Source: Diploscapter coronatus (taxonomy: Eukaryota; Nematoda; Chromadorea; Rhabditida; Rhabditidae). Taken from it: 64,000 bases of DNA. The first letter of the stretch is position 1, and every line of letters starts with the position of its first letter. The notes beneath the pieces are model-generated. The model searched no databases and had not been told where the DNA came from. It worked only from the letters and a program-made list of their open reading frames with translations. The stretch is taken from positions 53,095,201 through 53,159,200 of the forward strand of contig OZ038422.1 in NCBI GenBank assembly GCA_964036155.1, written 5' to 3'. The position numbers and the translations under genes were made by a program. Shown here in pieces: positions 47,623 through 60,598 of the stretch.

Positions 47623-49963
47623 TTATTTGGTATTAAGCGTTTCCCAGAATGTAATAACTTCTTTGTCGCTATAATTCGATACAGCTTCAGTGAGCATTCG
47701 CACCTTTCTCTCGAATGTAGCCCTGAAAAAAGCATTGCTCAGACGAATCTTCTCGACATCCCAGAACAATTGATAGATCTAAAAATTATAATCATAGCTC
47801 AATTTCCCATTAGTTTTGTCTTCTTTTGAAACAAAAAGTCACTTACTCTTGAGCCAGAATCCTTTATTCGCTTGACAAGTTTCTCACAATCTTCGACATG
47901 TTTCAGTTCTTGTCGTTTTTTTCTTTCCTGCATTTTGCGAATTTATTAAAACTTAAATTAAATTGAAATTTACCCAATATTTCTCCATTTCTCCTGAAGT
48001 TTTTTTCATCTTAATCCAAGTTTCAATATTTAACGTCTTCAACTCGATCATTCTCTGCTCGACGCTTTTGCTCTGATCACATTCTAGGTCTCTTCTCTGA
48101 AAACGTTATTTGATTTTTTTTTATTAAAAAGGTGATATTAACCTTATTAATCGTTCTATAAAGTTTTGGAGTCCAGGTGGCATAGCGGTCGTGATAGACT
48201 CTGGCATTTTCTGAAATTTTCAAAATTAAATTTCTACAATAAAAGCCATATTTTTAAGTCTTCAATATAAGATATGAAGCTACCCATAATGGTCAATCGT
48301 CTCTTCCCATAGGGGGTTTCATTATTCGTATACGTCTTCATATTCGATATCGCATCGTAAATCATGAGCTCCTCATCCGTATATTGTTGAGCGGTTTTAT
48401 TTATCATTTCGATTGCATCGAGTAACGAAGATTCGTAGAATTCACGAGAGAAATGAACGATCATCAACTCCTTGTGCAAGTTAAGCACCTGAAAATTTGA
48501 AATTCACCACTGAAATATTTTGAAATCTCTTACTCTTTTAGGCACGCCAGTCTTAGTGAACAATTTCAGCCTTCTGTTTACTAGTTTCAGATCATTGATT
48601 TTGTCCACGATGACTTCTTTCTAAAACTTCTATAGTTGAAATTAGCTTAGACAAAAATAATGTCTAACTAACCCATTTAGCCTCCAAATCATCGTTAGTC
48701 AGGTACAGCGCTTTAGAAGTAGCTTCGACTTCAGCGATGTAATTCTGCTTGAGTAGTTCGAGTTTCTTAGCGTCGGATGCTTCCTCGACGTGAAGAATGC
48801 AGAATTCTCGCAGGAAGAAATCCACTCGACTCGGTGTTGTATTCTCCTCGATTAGGCTGTAGAATTCTTTAGCGAGATCTGAAATGAGAGGTAGCTATAC
48901 AATATTCACAAAATAGCAGTATTTTCTTTCCAAAACATTTGCGACTTTGAGAACTTTTATTCGTCGATTCATAAAATCTAAATATTAAACTCACTTTCGA
49001 GCAATGAATCACGATAGATTAGTGTCTTTTTGGAGTTATCCTGGAACATCAAATACAAAGATGTTACTTTTTCAGTATTTTACCTCTTTCTTCAGCTCAA
49101 GAGCCGGTGCGTCAGTGGGTTTTTCGGTAACATCATGATGGGCACTGCCACTCTGTTCGTTCTTGTAAACCTCATTCTTCAATTGAATGTACTGAGTGAT
49201 TACTGCGTCTGACACTTTGCTCATGATCAATTTCAATGTTCTCAAAGCTCCCTCTTTGGTATGGCCATATTTATTTGGATCGGACCGAAGTTGGCGAATG
49301 CTGTACTCGAATGATCGAACCTAAAATGTATTTATTATTCAGTTTCATTAGAGGAATCTGTTTAAAAATGTAGTAATCTATGAACTAACCCAAAATAATG
49401 TACGAAAAATTAATGTTTTTAATAGAAAACCTACTTCTCTTGGGACATCTGGCTGAATTAGTCTCATCGAAAATCGGTTATTAGAATCGATCACATGATT
49501 GAGGAACGGTTCTTGTGAAGCCTTGAATTATAAAAGCTACGATAAAATATTTCTTTTAAAAATCCTACCCAAATAACATCCTCGTCAACTCCTTCTACCT
49601 GGTCACCTAATTGCTTTCTTATCAGTGGAATCATCAATACCTTCACATCCTCCAATTTCTGCTCTGAAGTGCTGAGCAAGTTATTCATGATCCAGAATAC
49701 CTAAATTTTATGAATTAATTTAGAAAACAATAACATTCGCAAAATCTTACCCTTCGCAGTCGTGGGTCATCTTTCAGTACTACCCCATTTGACATTTCGA
49801 ACTGAGTCAATTCCACAGCTAATTCTAAAATTTAATTTTGTAGAAAGAAGATGCTAAGAGACAAATTACCATCGGCTAATTGATCAATTTTCATTTGCTT
49901 GGTAATACAGAAGATGAGCTGTAATTGATTTAGAAGTAATAGTAACAATAGTTTTGATAGCAT
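47623..49963 (-). CDS. LIYRD-family secreted helical-repeat protein P5
   Basis: Leucine-rich signal peptide from ATG 49963. Repeat 1: L-R-R / V-F-W-I-M-N-N-L-L-S-T-S-E-Q-K-L-E, K-Q-L-G-D-Q-V-E-G-V-D-E-D-V-I-W (identical to P1 and P2), a R-L-I-Q-P-D-V-P-R-E segment, and the V-R-S-F-E-Y exon ending Y-I-Q-L-K-N-E-V-Y. TLIYRDSLLE lies at about 49000-49025. Repeat 2 (48235-48980) ends Y-T-D-E-E-L-M-I-Y-D-A. Repeat 3 opens Y-T-N-N-E-T-P-Y-G-K-R in the same exon, has L-E-C-D / E-D-C-E, and ends N-Y-S-D-K-E-V-I-T-F-W-E-T-L before TAA (47623-47625). About 600 residues. It is the cleanest full three-repeat model and has no tail anchor. Confidence 0.77.
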
Positions 49964-50960
49964 GATTACAAGCTACAAATTGATCGATTCTCGTACTAGT
50001 TTGATCAAGATTGTACGATCAATGTAACGGATAGGGCGTTTTTTATATTCTTGTTTTGTTGAAAAAAAAGTTAACGTGTTTCCTTTTTGATTTGAAGGCC
50101 GATTTGCACGGATGACGTGGTTTTCGATCATAATTACAAACCATTGCGTCTTTTTTATCGAATTTTACGAGGATTTTCTTCGACATTCTACATACACGCG
50201 AAATCGATTCGTAAATTGACAATTTGTAATTCGTTCGATGAGTTCAAACAATCACCCATGAATGAAACATTGACTATTCAGGAGGTTTTTAGTTAAAAAT
50301 GGTTTCTAAGTTATATTTTTAATTTTTGAGAGTATCGTATCGATCTTCAAGTAAAACGTCTCATCTTCTTGCTTTTATAGGCTCTTGTAGCATGAAAAGA
50401 GAAATTATGAAGATCATAATGTCTACGGAAAGTGATAATATTGAAATATCAAGAAACAGAATTGCTAATATTTAAAGTTAGCACATACAAGCAAACGAGG
50501 AAAATGTTATTGCTTGAATAAACGAGATCATATAATTTTAGTGTTGCATCATTATTCAGAGAAGTCAAGTCTCCCTCTTTCAAGGAAGAGAAAGGACGCA
50601 TGAAATTTTTCCGCCGTTTCAATTATCGTTAATTAGTTGATAATTTCATGAAGCAAAGATATTAATTAGGATAATAAAATGCGCTTGAAATGATGGCGTT
50701 GTTGATTTTTCGAAAAAGGCCTTCGGAAGGCATGAACGACGTCGGAACTCTAGTAACATAACTTTTGATAGGATGGACCGTTTTTGATAATCTAAAAAGT
50801 TTTGAGTTATTCACGACCTCAGCCATCATATTAGTATTTATTTTACCCAATTCAACCTATTATGGAAAACCATTTGGCCTCTATCGTTATTGGTCAAGAA
50901 TTGCATTGGACATTTTAGCTTAATTTAATTTATACCAAAATGTAAATAGAATGGATTTAT
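49964..50960. other. Intergenic, no gene supported
   Basis: About 1 kb between P5 and P4. Open frames here (for example 50662-50850 minus) show no signal peptide, family likeness or splice context. It should contain the P5 promoter. Confidence 0.5.
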
Positions 50961-53187
50961 TCAACAGGTTTCTGCTACATAGTTAGTCCTTCTTTTGTTG
51001 ATATCCAATTTATTGAATTCGTAACAGCCCTTGTCGTGAATCGCGAATGATTTCAAATCATCCAATTCCTCAGAATACAAATCGATTGGCCAACCTAAAT
51101 TATAATTTTTTCCTACTTTTTTTGCAACAAACGAATAATAATTTGCATCAATGGTAAATTCAATTTTTCAGGCTAAAAACAAAAAATGTATCGTTCCAAA
51201 TGTTACCGTGATTAGGCCAACATGCTGTATAGCCCGTACAATCTTCGTTTTTGCTGAAACAGACGGACCAACATTTCGGTGCATAGACGTATGCACTAGC
51301 AGGACTCGTAATATTGCATGTCTTCAAGTTATAGCAAACGTCACCTTTGAAGAAATTCATGATTGTTCCCTTGCCAGTGTGAGCTAAAATGCATCATTTT
51401 AAACCGAGAAAACTAAAGAAATCTCAAATTTTCTATCGAATAATTCCAGAATTATATGATTATTATTAGGAACAATTGTGTTAGGCCGATTTGGTGAAGA
51501 AAGCATGAAATAATCATCGTGTCCCTCGCCTATCGTATTATCTTTCGGATTCTGTCGGCATCTAAAAGCTATAAATAAATCTTATTTTAAATCATGACTG
51601 TTTACTTGAGTACATCAATATGAGATGTGGGTATTTTCGACAACGTCTTCTTGTCGTTGACCTGACAATGAATTCCACTTTGAATGGATATCGATTCAAT
51701 ATGCTTGAATCCGTCGTAACTTAGATCTATTGGATAGCCTAAATCATGCTCAAATATCCTGACAGCTGGTTATGATAGGTTTTGGTTTTTACAAATCGAA
51801 AAGATTTTATGTTGATCATTCCAAATTCAATATTGATTTGATTGAGAACTAAGAAAGAGATACCAAAGTTCTTCCAGCACGCATTGTAACTGGTACAATC
51901 TACAGAATCACTGAAACAAATACACCAATTTGTGGGGAGATATGTGATTGCGCTCCACGGCAAAAAGTTGATGCATTCCGTGAGCACATAGCAGATATTC
52001 TCACGGTAGAAATTGATCACCTTAGCAGTTCCTTGGTGATCTAAAATTCAGCTAGAATTCAAACATTGATGATTTTACTGACTTTTCTCAGGAAACAGGT
52101 ACAAAATGGCTTGTTTCTCGCTGCTAATTGGCATAGGTCTCTGATCGTTCTGTGAGGTGAATGCAGAAGTAATTAATGCACTAATGTCTCTATCATTAGA
52201 TGAATCGTCCTAAAACTAAAAAGATTACCCCTTTAAAGTATAAATGGTCCAAAGATTTTTTTCAGAAGAGGGACTATGCAAAAAATCAGGTCCATTCACT
52301 GTCATCACGTATTCGTAAGAAATCTATCTACCAACACTTGTCGACAACATAGAAGTGATTATTGTAACCTGGAGAATTTTCTCTCCTGTATCATCCTGCT
52401 TTTCTGGTGCTTTCTCGTTGAAATAAATCTCCCGTCGAAGTTGAATATACTGTGTTACTACAGCATCAGAGTATCTATTCATAGCCATTTTTAGTTTCTT
52501 TAGTGCGCCTTCTTTCGAATGGCCATATTTCTCAGGACTAGCTCTCAACTGTCTAATTTCATGCTCCAGATACCTAACCTAGAATATCTTTTCTATTAGA
52601 TTTTAAAATTATCAAATGACCCCTTTCTGAACGTCCGATTTCAACAGTCTAAAAGAAAAGCGCATGTTTTGGTTAAACTCATTCATCCAGATTGGCTCTT
52701 GCTGTGCCTGAAATCTGAATGGATAAAACATTCTGCAAACATTCCGTAAATGTTGATAAATCTCCTAACAACTGACAATAGTATAAATTAGCGATAAGTA
52801 TTCATTTTACCATACACTGTAATCGATATTTTGAACATACCCATAACTGGTCATCGGTCATTGAATTTCCTGCTAATCCCAGTTGTTGTCGAGTTATAGG
52901 GATCACCAAAGACTTGATATCTCTGATTTTCTGTTCATCAGTCGAGAATAAATTATAACTAATCCAAAATATTCGACGGAGGTCATCCTTATTCCGGTTT
53001 CGTATTTCAGTTCTACTATCGAATTTTGACATTTGGGTTGCTAGTTCTGAAAAAATTAAACTCCAAAATACAAACTATCAAGTCTTCGTTCACCTTCAGC
53101 AAGCGAGTTTATTTTCTCTTGCTTTGATTGACACGAAATCAAATGAATTTGAACTAGAAGAAAAATAGAAAATAATTTATCCATCAT
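50961..53187 (-). CDS. LIYRD-family first repeat fused to duplicated Cys-rich module (P4)
   Basis: Signal peptide (53090-53187), then a normal first repeat: F-W-I-S-Y-N-L-F-S-T-D-E-Q-K-I, M-T-D-D-Q-L-W, R-L-L-K-S-D-V-Q-K-G and V-R-Y-L-E-H-E-I-R-Q-L...Y-I-Q-L-R-R-E-I-Y (52340-52580). Repeats 2 and 3 and the LIYRD motif are absent. Instead a linker exon (about 52085-52209) is followed by two copies of a cysteine-rich module: G-T-x-x-x-N-F-(6)-C-Y-x-L-x-x-C, then C-x-x-C-F-S-x-x-x-D-C-T-x-Y-x-A-C-W, then G-(Y/W)-P-I-D-L and a short tail. Copies lie at about 51610-52060 and 50961-51395. I do not recognise the module; a distant beta/gamma-crystallin-like fold is a guess. The intron before copy 2 lacks a GT donor in the right phase, so copy 2 may be out of frame. 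Confidence 0.6.
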
Positions 53188-53517
53188 AGTTAAAAGAATT
53201 TTACAAGAGTAAGCTAATGAAATATAAAACTCGAGGACTAGCAAAACCTTTAGAGTATTGCTATTTTTCTTGGAGGTATGAAAAACTTGATTGGGTACAC
53301 ATTTTGAGTAAAATTTACGAATTCATTTTACCCTGATGTCATAATTACAAAGCATTATTTCTTCAGTGATATTTCCAAGTATTGATAAATTAAATGGGTA
53401 ATAAAATCATTTGTTCAATGTAAATTGTTTACAAGAATAAATTTGAATCATAAAGCGTCTAACATATAAAAATGCATTCATCAGATCACTTATATTACAA
53501 AACTAATTAGTTTGCTT

Positions 53518-54430
53518 TTATAATTTATTCTTTCCTGAGATTTCATGTCTAATTTGCATGTATTTCGTGATGACGACGCTCGAAAATTTGTTTAATGCTG
53601 TTTTAACCATCTTCACGACTTCATCTTCACCTAGACCAAGGATCTTCGTTTTGACCTTGATTTGACGTATTTCATGCTCTAACATTCGAACCTGAAACAG
53701 AAAATAAAAAAGAATGATCTGTCGATTGTAGAGAAAATTACAGACTTTCGGAAAAAACGAGCGAAAAATTACGTTATGTTTGAGAACTAAACGTTATAAG
53801 ATAAGACAATGAATAAAATAAGTGATATGTTTGAAAAAAAATTACCTCTTTGCTCACATCATTCTTCAACAATCGAACCGACATTTTCTGATTTTTATCG
53901 ATAAATTTCTTATAAACTTCTTCCTGTAGGGCCTAAATTCAAATAATTGATTGAATATGATATTCTTCAAAACTCACCCATAATTGATCATCGGTTGCAC
54001 GACCTGCAGCTGCACCCATATTCTTTCGAATTATCGGAAGGAGCAAGGTTTTGATATCAGTCAGTTTCTGTTCATCTGTTGATATGATATTGTTTGAAAT
54101 CCAGAAGATCTAAATTCATAAATCTATTTTTAGTTTATAAATCTGAAAATTTTATAATCATTCAGTATCTTAAAAATTTTATTCTTATCGGAAAATATAA
54201 AGTCTACCCTTCGAAGAGTATCCAGTGTGCCTTTCATAATTGTTTCATTGGGAAGTTCGACATTTATGAGTTCTTCAGCTAATTCTAAAATTATTAAATT
54301 AGTTTTCAACATGGATAAGAATAAGTGTACCATCCGAAAACTGAACAATTTTGGCATCTTTATCAGCATTGCACAAAATAAATTGCACTCGATTCAGAAG
54401 GAATAAAAATGGAACCAACTTTAGGAACAT
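53518..54430 (-). CDS. LIYRD-family protein P3, single repeat
   Basis: Signal peptide (54340-54430), E-L-A-E-E-L-I-N-V-E, then F-W-I-S-N-N-I-I-S-T-D-E-Q-K-L-T, A-T-D-D-Q-L-W, R-L-L-K-N-D-V-S-K-E and V-R-M-L-E-H-E-I-R-Q-I...Y-M-Q-I-R-H-E-I-S-G-K and TAA at 53518-53520. About 190 residues, corresponding to repeat 1 of the full-length paralogues and nothing else. No cysteines after the leader. Splice phases are all consistent, so unlike P9 this looks like an intact short member rather than a broken one. It lies 330 bases upstream of P4, which shares its repeat type most closely. Confidence 0.72.
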
Positions 54431-55280
54431 AATAAAAATAATGTATGAATAAAATAAGAAATTAGCTGAGTACTTTAAAAGCAACTCGGATCTATTTTAT
54501 ACTGCTTATTTTATCGCTGATCTATTATAGTCATCAGGTTCACTGAATCGAGTCGATGACTTATTTGGTCTGTTGTCAGAATTACGAATCATTATGTCGA
54601 TTGCAATAAACATCTTCACCAAATTGGTGCTGGTCATTCATCCATTGAACCTTGGCGATTTTTAAAAATATTAATAAATTCATTCGCTATCTCCAACTTT
54701 TCACCAATAAAATCAACATAAGTAGGTAATTACATAATTTATCATTTGCTAATTTTCAATTTGGGCTTGTTTATCACATTTTATGAATGAAAAGTGAATA
54801 GAATCAATATCGTGACGAGTTTCAATAACATCGATTATGTTTAGGTAAGTGTTCCTTATTGATATTTCTTAGAGGTTCGGCCTTTTATCATAGTTCATTT
54901 CGAGTTGGGATGGCAGGAATAGTCATTGATTGATATGATCATTTTCACTATCAGTGAACATAGCTGTGCTGAATACTGAATATGTTACCGATCATAATAG
55001 TGCATTTCATATAAAAAAAAAGTTCACGGAATTGCACGCAAAATGTACTCAAGTGGATCAAATTAAACACAAATCTTTAATCAGTTATTATGCCCTAAAA
55101 CTGAATGATTTTACTTCTTGCCAATCAATTAGTCAATTTAGGTAGTAATTATTAGCAAGTCTAACTGAATTGATAGCACTATTTTGTTAGAATTTATAAA
55201 GCTATTTTTGAGATCACGTTTTATTCGTTATGATGAAAAATGCATATAAAGATCAACATATTAAAATATCATTATGCATT
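54431..55280. other. Intergenic, no gene supported
   Basis: About 850 AT-rich bases between P3 and P2. It should contain the P3 promoter and P2 3' UTR. An open frame at 54954-55145 (plus) has no supporting feature. Confidence 0.5.
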
Positions 55281-58200
55281 TTATCGAGTTAATTTGAACG
55301 TCTCGTAGAATTTGATCACTTCATCGTTAGTATAATCCTTCGCAGTTTCCTCGTACATTTTTAGTTTCTTTTCATAGGATGCCTTATGAAATGCATCGCT
55401 CAAACGCATCTCTTCGATTTTCCAAAATAATTCGTTTACCTAAAATATCTTTCAAGCGTGCAACATTTTCATAAGAAAAATATTACTTTTGGATCAGCAG
55501 CTTTAAAATCACTCGCTGTTTTAACGCATTGTTCGATGGCTTTCTTCGTTGCTTCTTTTTGATCTTCCTAAATTTCAACAATGAATAAAAATATGATGGC
55601 CTATTTTTAAGTTATGTATAGGATCAAAACTAGTCCGTTTATAGTTGAGTCTTCTTACTCCAAAATGTCCGACATTCTATCACTAATTATTGAAAATCCT
55701 CTTACCCAAAATTTCTCAGCTTCGGGATTCGACATCTTGTTCTTGATCCAAATTTCGTTAGATGCAATAAGTTGGGGCTTCACATCGTTGAGTCGCTGCT
55801 CGACGCTTTTCGATGTATCGCAGTAGGTTCTTCTCATCTGAAACGGATGAAAATGGCAATATCGATATTCTGCTCTTGATATTATCACGATCGTGGTTCT
55901 TTAAAATAAAGTTCTGCTTACATCAGCTACTGAATGAGCGTATCTGTTAGTCCATTTTGATTCAGTGTCATGATAGAGTCGAGCATTATCTAAAATTACA
56001 ACATTTGAATAAATCTAAGAATTTCATTAAAAAAAAGATAGTTCAGATAGTACTACCTCGAAAAATAAGAATTCTTTTGCCATATGGGGCGTCGTGTTCC
56101 GTATACTAAATTCAATTTTTATTCGTTAATAAATAATAGGCGAAATTAGTCAATGAATACCATTTGTAAAAAAGAAAAAAGCTATAACAAATATTAAAAC
56201 CATTTACCGGCAAATTTCTCTCAGTCACCTCCCATATCATAAGCGTCTCGTCACTAAATGGTAGAGCGGCCTTCTTCATTGATTTCAACGCATCGTCTTT
56301 GCTTCCCTCGAAAAATTCTCGAGAAAATGCAGTCATCACGAACGCTGTGCTTAATTTTTTAACCTGAAACAGATAGCATAACTTTGTTCATTAAAAATGT
56401 TGACTGACGTCTGATGATATTCCGTCCTTTCGAAATCTCCGCAATTCACCGTTCAGATTCTTTATCATCTCCAATAACTTTACCGACATAACTTTCTGAA
56501 GATAGTGATTTTTATTAGTTTCAAGCAGAAATGCTCACAAATACTGCGAGTCATCTTCTACTTCCACTTTATTTATCAAATATACTTGACCTGTGAGCAT
56601 CCCTGTATTTGAGTCGTAAATTTCATGTTTATCTTGACTTCAGAGCTTCAAATTCAGGGATGGATGAAAGTCCGAATTTAAAAAATTCTTAACAGAAACC
56701 AAAAGTAATTTTCGACTTCTAAAAACTTCGAAGCCTAAACCGAAAATTACTGTCCATGCCTGTTTCAGCCCTTGTGTTAAGAGTGGATGTCAGGAAAAAT
56801 CAAAGTCATAAGGAAGGGGTGCGGAACAGGGGTCCGTCGATTTGGCTCATTTTCACATATATTGTTCAGTTTTTCACGCTGATTCTCATGGTGCTATCCG
56901 TTTTTCATAAAAATTATCGTATCCAGGACTACGGTAGCTTGAAGTTTTGACTGACACGACCTCGGGAAAAAATTAATAAATTCCTTATTTGTGGACCAAA
57001 TCGAATGGGGCTTTTAGTATTAGATAGCCCGTGAAAAACTCTACAAATAATGTAACCATGACGAGTCACAACAATCACCTATTTTGGCGGAGAATTAGAA
57101 TATTCAAAAATGTGACTTTAACATACCCCCAGTTTTCGATTTTTTTCGACCAGAAAGAAGTCCGATCGAAAGCGAAATATTAGCTCACGAGAAAGAGGAT
57201 TCAATTCTGCACAAGATATGATCAATTTTGGTAAAAATCAGCATGGTCGAAACCACGAAAAATGCGTCCGAACGCGTAAAATCAGGGTCATTATTCGGTA
57301 GTTTCAACTTTGATCCCCCATAAATTTCTTAATTATGAACCAAATTGAATGATTATTTTTTTATTTTGTAGATTTTGGGTAGGAGAATAAGGTAAAAATA
57401 AAAATAAAATTTTTAGAAATTAATTTTGGCGGGAATAAATTACCCGAAGTTACCCTATATACCCGTACTACGTTTACGCGTAAATGACGTTGGAAAAATT
57501 TGTACTTCCAGTATGTTGTGTAGAATGACATGGTGAACAACTTTCGTTCCAAGACTTATCTCGGATTCACATCGGTATGAACTCCAGAATTTTTTGAAGT
57601 TCAATGGCTAATTATTGCAAAGTGCCGTTTGGACAGTAAATTTTAAAAATTCATATCTCCCTGTGTGTGCACATTCTAGAATAAGTTCTGGAACAAAAGT
57701 TGATCAACTTGAACAGCTCTACAAAATTTCATGAGAAACTCCGGCGTTAATCGCATTACCTTTGTAAACACAGTACGGGTATATAGGGTAACTTTGGGTA
57801 ATTTATTCTCTCCAAAATTAATTTCTAAAAATTTTATTTTTATTTTTACTTTATTCTCCTATTTAGGATCTACAAAATAAAAGAAGAATTATGGAATTTG
57901 GTTCAGAAATAAGAAAGTTGTGGGGGGTCAAAGTTGAAACTACCGAATAATGATCCTGCTTTTACGCGTTCAAACGCATTTTTCGGGGTTTCGACCATGA
58001 TGATTTTTACCAAAATTGATCATATCTTGTGCAGAATTGAATCCTCTTTCTCGTGAGCTAATATTTCGCTTTCGATCGGACTTCTTTCTGGTCGAAAAAA
58101 ATCGAAAACTGGGGGTATGTTAAAGTCACATTTTTGAATATTCTAATTCTCCGCCAAAATAGGTGGTTGTTGTGACTCGTCATAGTTACATTATTTGTAG

Positions 58201-60086
58201 AGTTTTTCATCAGCTATCTAATGCTGAAAGCCCCATTTGATTTGGTCCACAAATAAGGAAGTTATGAATTTTTTCCTGAGGTCGTGTCAGTCAAAACTTC
58301 AAGCTACCGTAGTCCTGGATACGATAATTTTTATGAAAAACGGATAGCACCATGAGAATCAGCGTGAAAAACTGAATAATATATGTGGAAATCAGCCAGA
58401 TCGACGGACCCCTGTTCCGCATCACTTTGAATAATACTGACATTCACTCTTAAAGAAATGTGCTAATGATATTTATTTATGAAATTTACCCAAGTAGCTT
58501 CTATTTCCTCATCGCTCAAATCGACTTCAGATAGCTTCCTTCGAAATGCGAAATAGACCGGCTTCAGCATTTCGGTTTTTTGTTCCTCATTTTTATTCTC
58601 ACTCAATGCAATCGGAATTATCTAAAAAATAATAAATCAAATGCACACTATTGAGATGAATTATTCCTAACCTTGTCATAAAGCTCCACTTGACTTGGCG
58701 TCATCTCATTCACAGTTCGGTTGTATTCCTTATCCGTAACAACTAAATTTCTTATTTTCAGAAACAAAAAAGCAAAGAATAAGTTCATTTGGAGTTTCGG
58801 ATTAAAAATATAAGATGAGTTATAATATGAAAAAAAAAACTCCACAAGCTTATTTCTCATGACGAAAATTATCATGATTTGCAATAAAACAACAGGATTT
58901 TTACGTACATTCTATCAGCTTGTCACGATATATCAATTGTCTCGGGGCACTTTCAGAGCTAATCTTATCGCGTGGCTAAACGATCATTATGAAGTTGCCA
59001 AAATGAAATGCGTTTCTTACTTTTTCTTTCACTTCAACCTTCTTTGGAGCTTTCGATTTCTTCTTGCCCTTATAAATCTCATCTCGAAGTTCGATGTATT
59101 GATCGAGTGAAGAATCGGAGACTTTCGCCAGAACTACTTTCAATTTCCTTACAGCTCCTTCGTTTGTATTCCCATATTTACTTGGATCCACCCGCATTTG
59201 TCTGATCGTATGTTCTAATGATCTGACCTAAAAACTGTCCTTTTTACGATGAACAGTTTTAGTTATTTAGAAGCTATTATCTAAATTCGGAATTATTATC
59301 TAATTTTCATTTACAATACTGAAACAAGTTTCTGATAGGTCTAAAATGAAATGGAAATCGAACCAAGGCAATCACAAATTGGTATCATTCCTCTCATTCC
59401 ATAACCTGTGAATAAGTATAAATCCAAAACTACCCACTTCCTTATGAATTTCATCTCTAAGCAAACCAATGTTCCATCGGTAGTTCAGGTTGAAAAGTTG
59501 CGTGAACATTTGTTCTTGTGAAGCCTTGAATTATAAAAGCCACGATAAAATATTTCTTTTAAAAACCCTACCCAAATAACATCTTCATCGACCCCTTCTA
59601 CCTGGTCACCTAATTGCTTTCTTATCAGTGGAATCATCAGCGCCTTCACTTCCTGCATTTTCTGCGCATTTGTCGAAAATACATTGTTGGTGATCCAGAA
59701 TATCTAAAATCGTACAATTTTAAGATATGCCCGAATTTATCGAAACAATAACATGGACAATTTTTAAAATCTTAAGGAATAATATCGTAAAAAATCTCGC
59801 TTTTTCATTTAGTAATAAGATCAAACGTTTTCTATCATAATTTGATCTTAATGAAAAACGTCTGAAACCTTACTCTTCGAAGAACGTCTGGTTTATCCTT
59901 CAATATTACGTCATCTGATCGATCAAACTGCGTAAATTCAGTCGCCAATTCTATAATTTCAAGTTTGTAGAAAGAATATTAAAATGACAAATTACCATCG
60001 GCTAATTGGCCAATTTTCGCTTGTTTATTGCCATTTATGAATATCGATTGATTTAACAACAATGGTAAAAGTAATTTCACTACCAT
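55281..60086 (-). CDS. LIYRD-family secreted helical-repeat protein P2
   Basis: Signal peptide from ATG 60086 (V-K-L-L-L-P-L-L-L). Repeat 1: F-W-I-T-N-N-V-F-S-T-N-A-Q-K-M, the shared K-Q-L-G-D-Q-V-E-G-V-D-E-D-V-I-W, and V-R-S-L-E-H-T-I-R-Q-M...Y-I-E-L-R-D-E-I-Y with a Lys-rich tail. QLIYRDKLIE is at about 58905-58940. Repeat 2 uses exons near 58670-58745, 58490-58621, 56409-56495 and 56220-56365 (ending F-S-D-E-T-L-M-I-W-E-V). Repeat 3 opens Y-T-E-H-D-A-P-Y-G-K-R, has the Cys pair R-T-Y-C-D / E-Q-C-V and ends Y-T-N-D-E-V-I-K-F-Y-E-T-F before TAA (55281-55283). About 590 residues. The intron 56496-58489 is 2 kb because it holds a fold-back element. Nearest paralogue is P1. Confidence 0.73.
56777..58455. 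mobile_element. Large fold-back (long inverted repeat) element
   Basis: Two arms of roughly 690 bases face each other (about 56777-57480 and 57770-58455) around a spacer of about 290 bases. Outer arm sequence GCGGAACAGGGGTCCGTCGA near 56820 recurs inverted near 58405-58425; inner arm sequence around TTACCCTATATACCCGTACT (57450-57470) recurs inverted near 57775-57795. Arms differ at scattered positions. No transposase or other coding capacity seen. It lies wholly in an intron of P2 and would form a very long hairpin in the pre-mRNA. A single-arm relative sits at 20985-21240. Confidence 0.93.
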
Positions 60087-60598
60087 ATCAATAATTATAG
60101 CTAGAATTAACTAAAAGTGCAACAATATTTGTTAGTCTTTCCTTTGAAGTCGTTTTCAGTCTCATTTTATTTGTCAATCAGAATAGTATAGATTGATAAG
60201 ATTGTTAGCAATCAAATACTCAGTTTTCTGAGAATGCGAGATCATAATGACGAATTCAATTTCGAGAAAATATAAACACGGAAGAATTATTAACTTTGTG
60301 ACGGGTTGAAGATTTGTTTATAATTACCTGATTTAATAAGATAAATCGATGTAAAAATCGATTAGTGCATTGTGATTTTAAATTTATCTGTATAATAAAT
60401 GACACCAAATTCATTTCAGTTTGATTTAAACATTTCTTCTATATTAGAAACCCTTTATTCGAAGATTAATAAGTTTAAAACTGCTAATAAATGCTAAATT
60501 TCTAGCAATACTAAATCAAGCGATAGGGTTATATTAATATCCCACTATTAAGTTGAGTTCGAATAATCAACCCTCAAAAATATCAGAAATCATATTTT

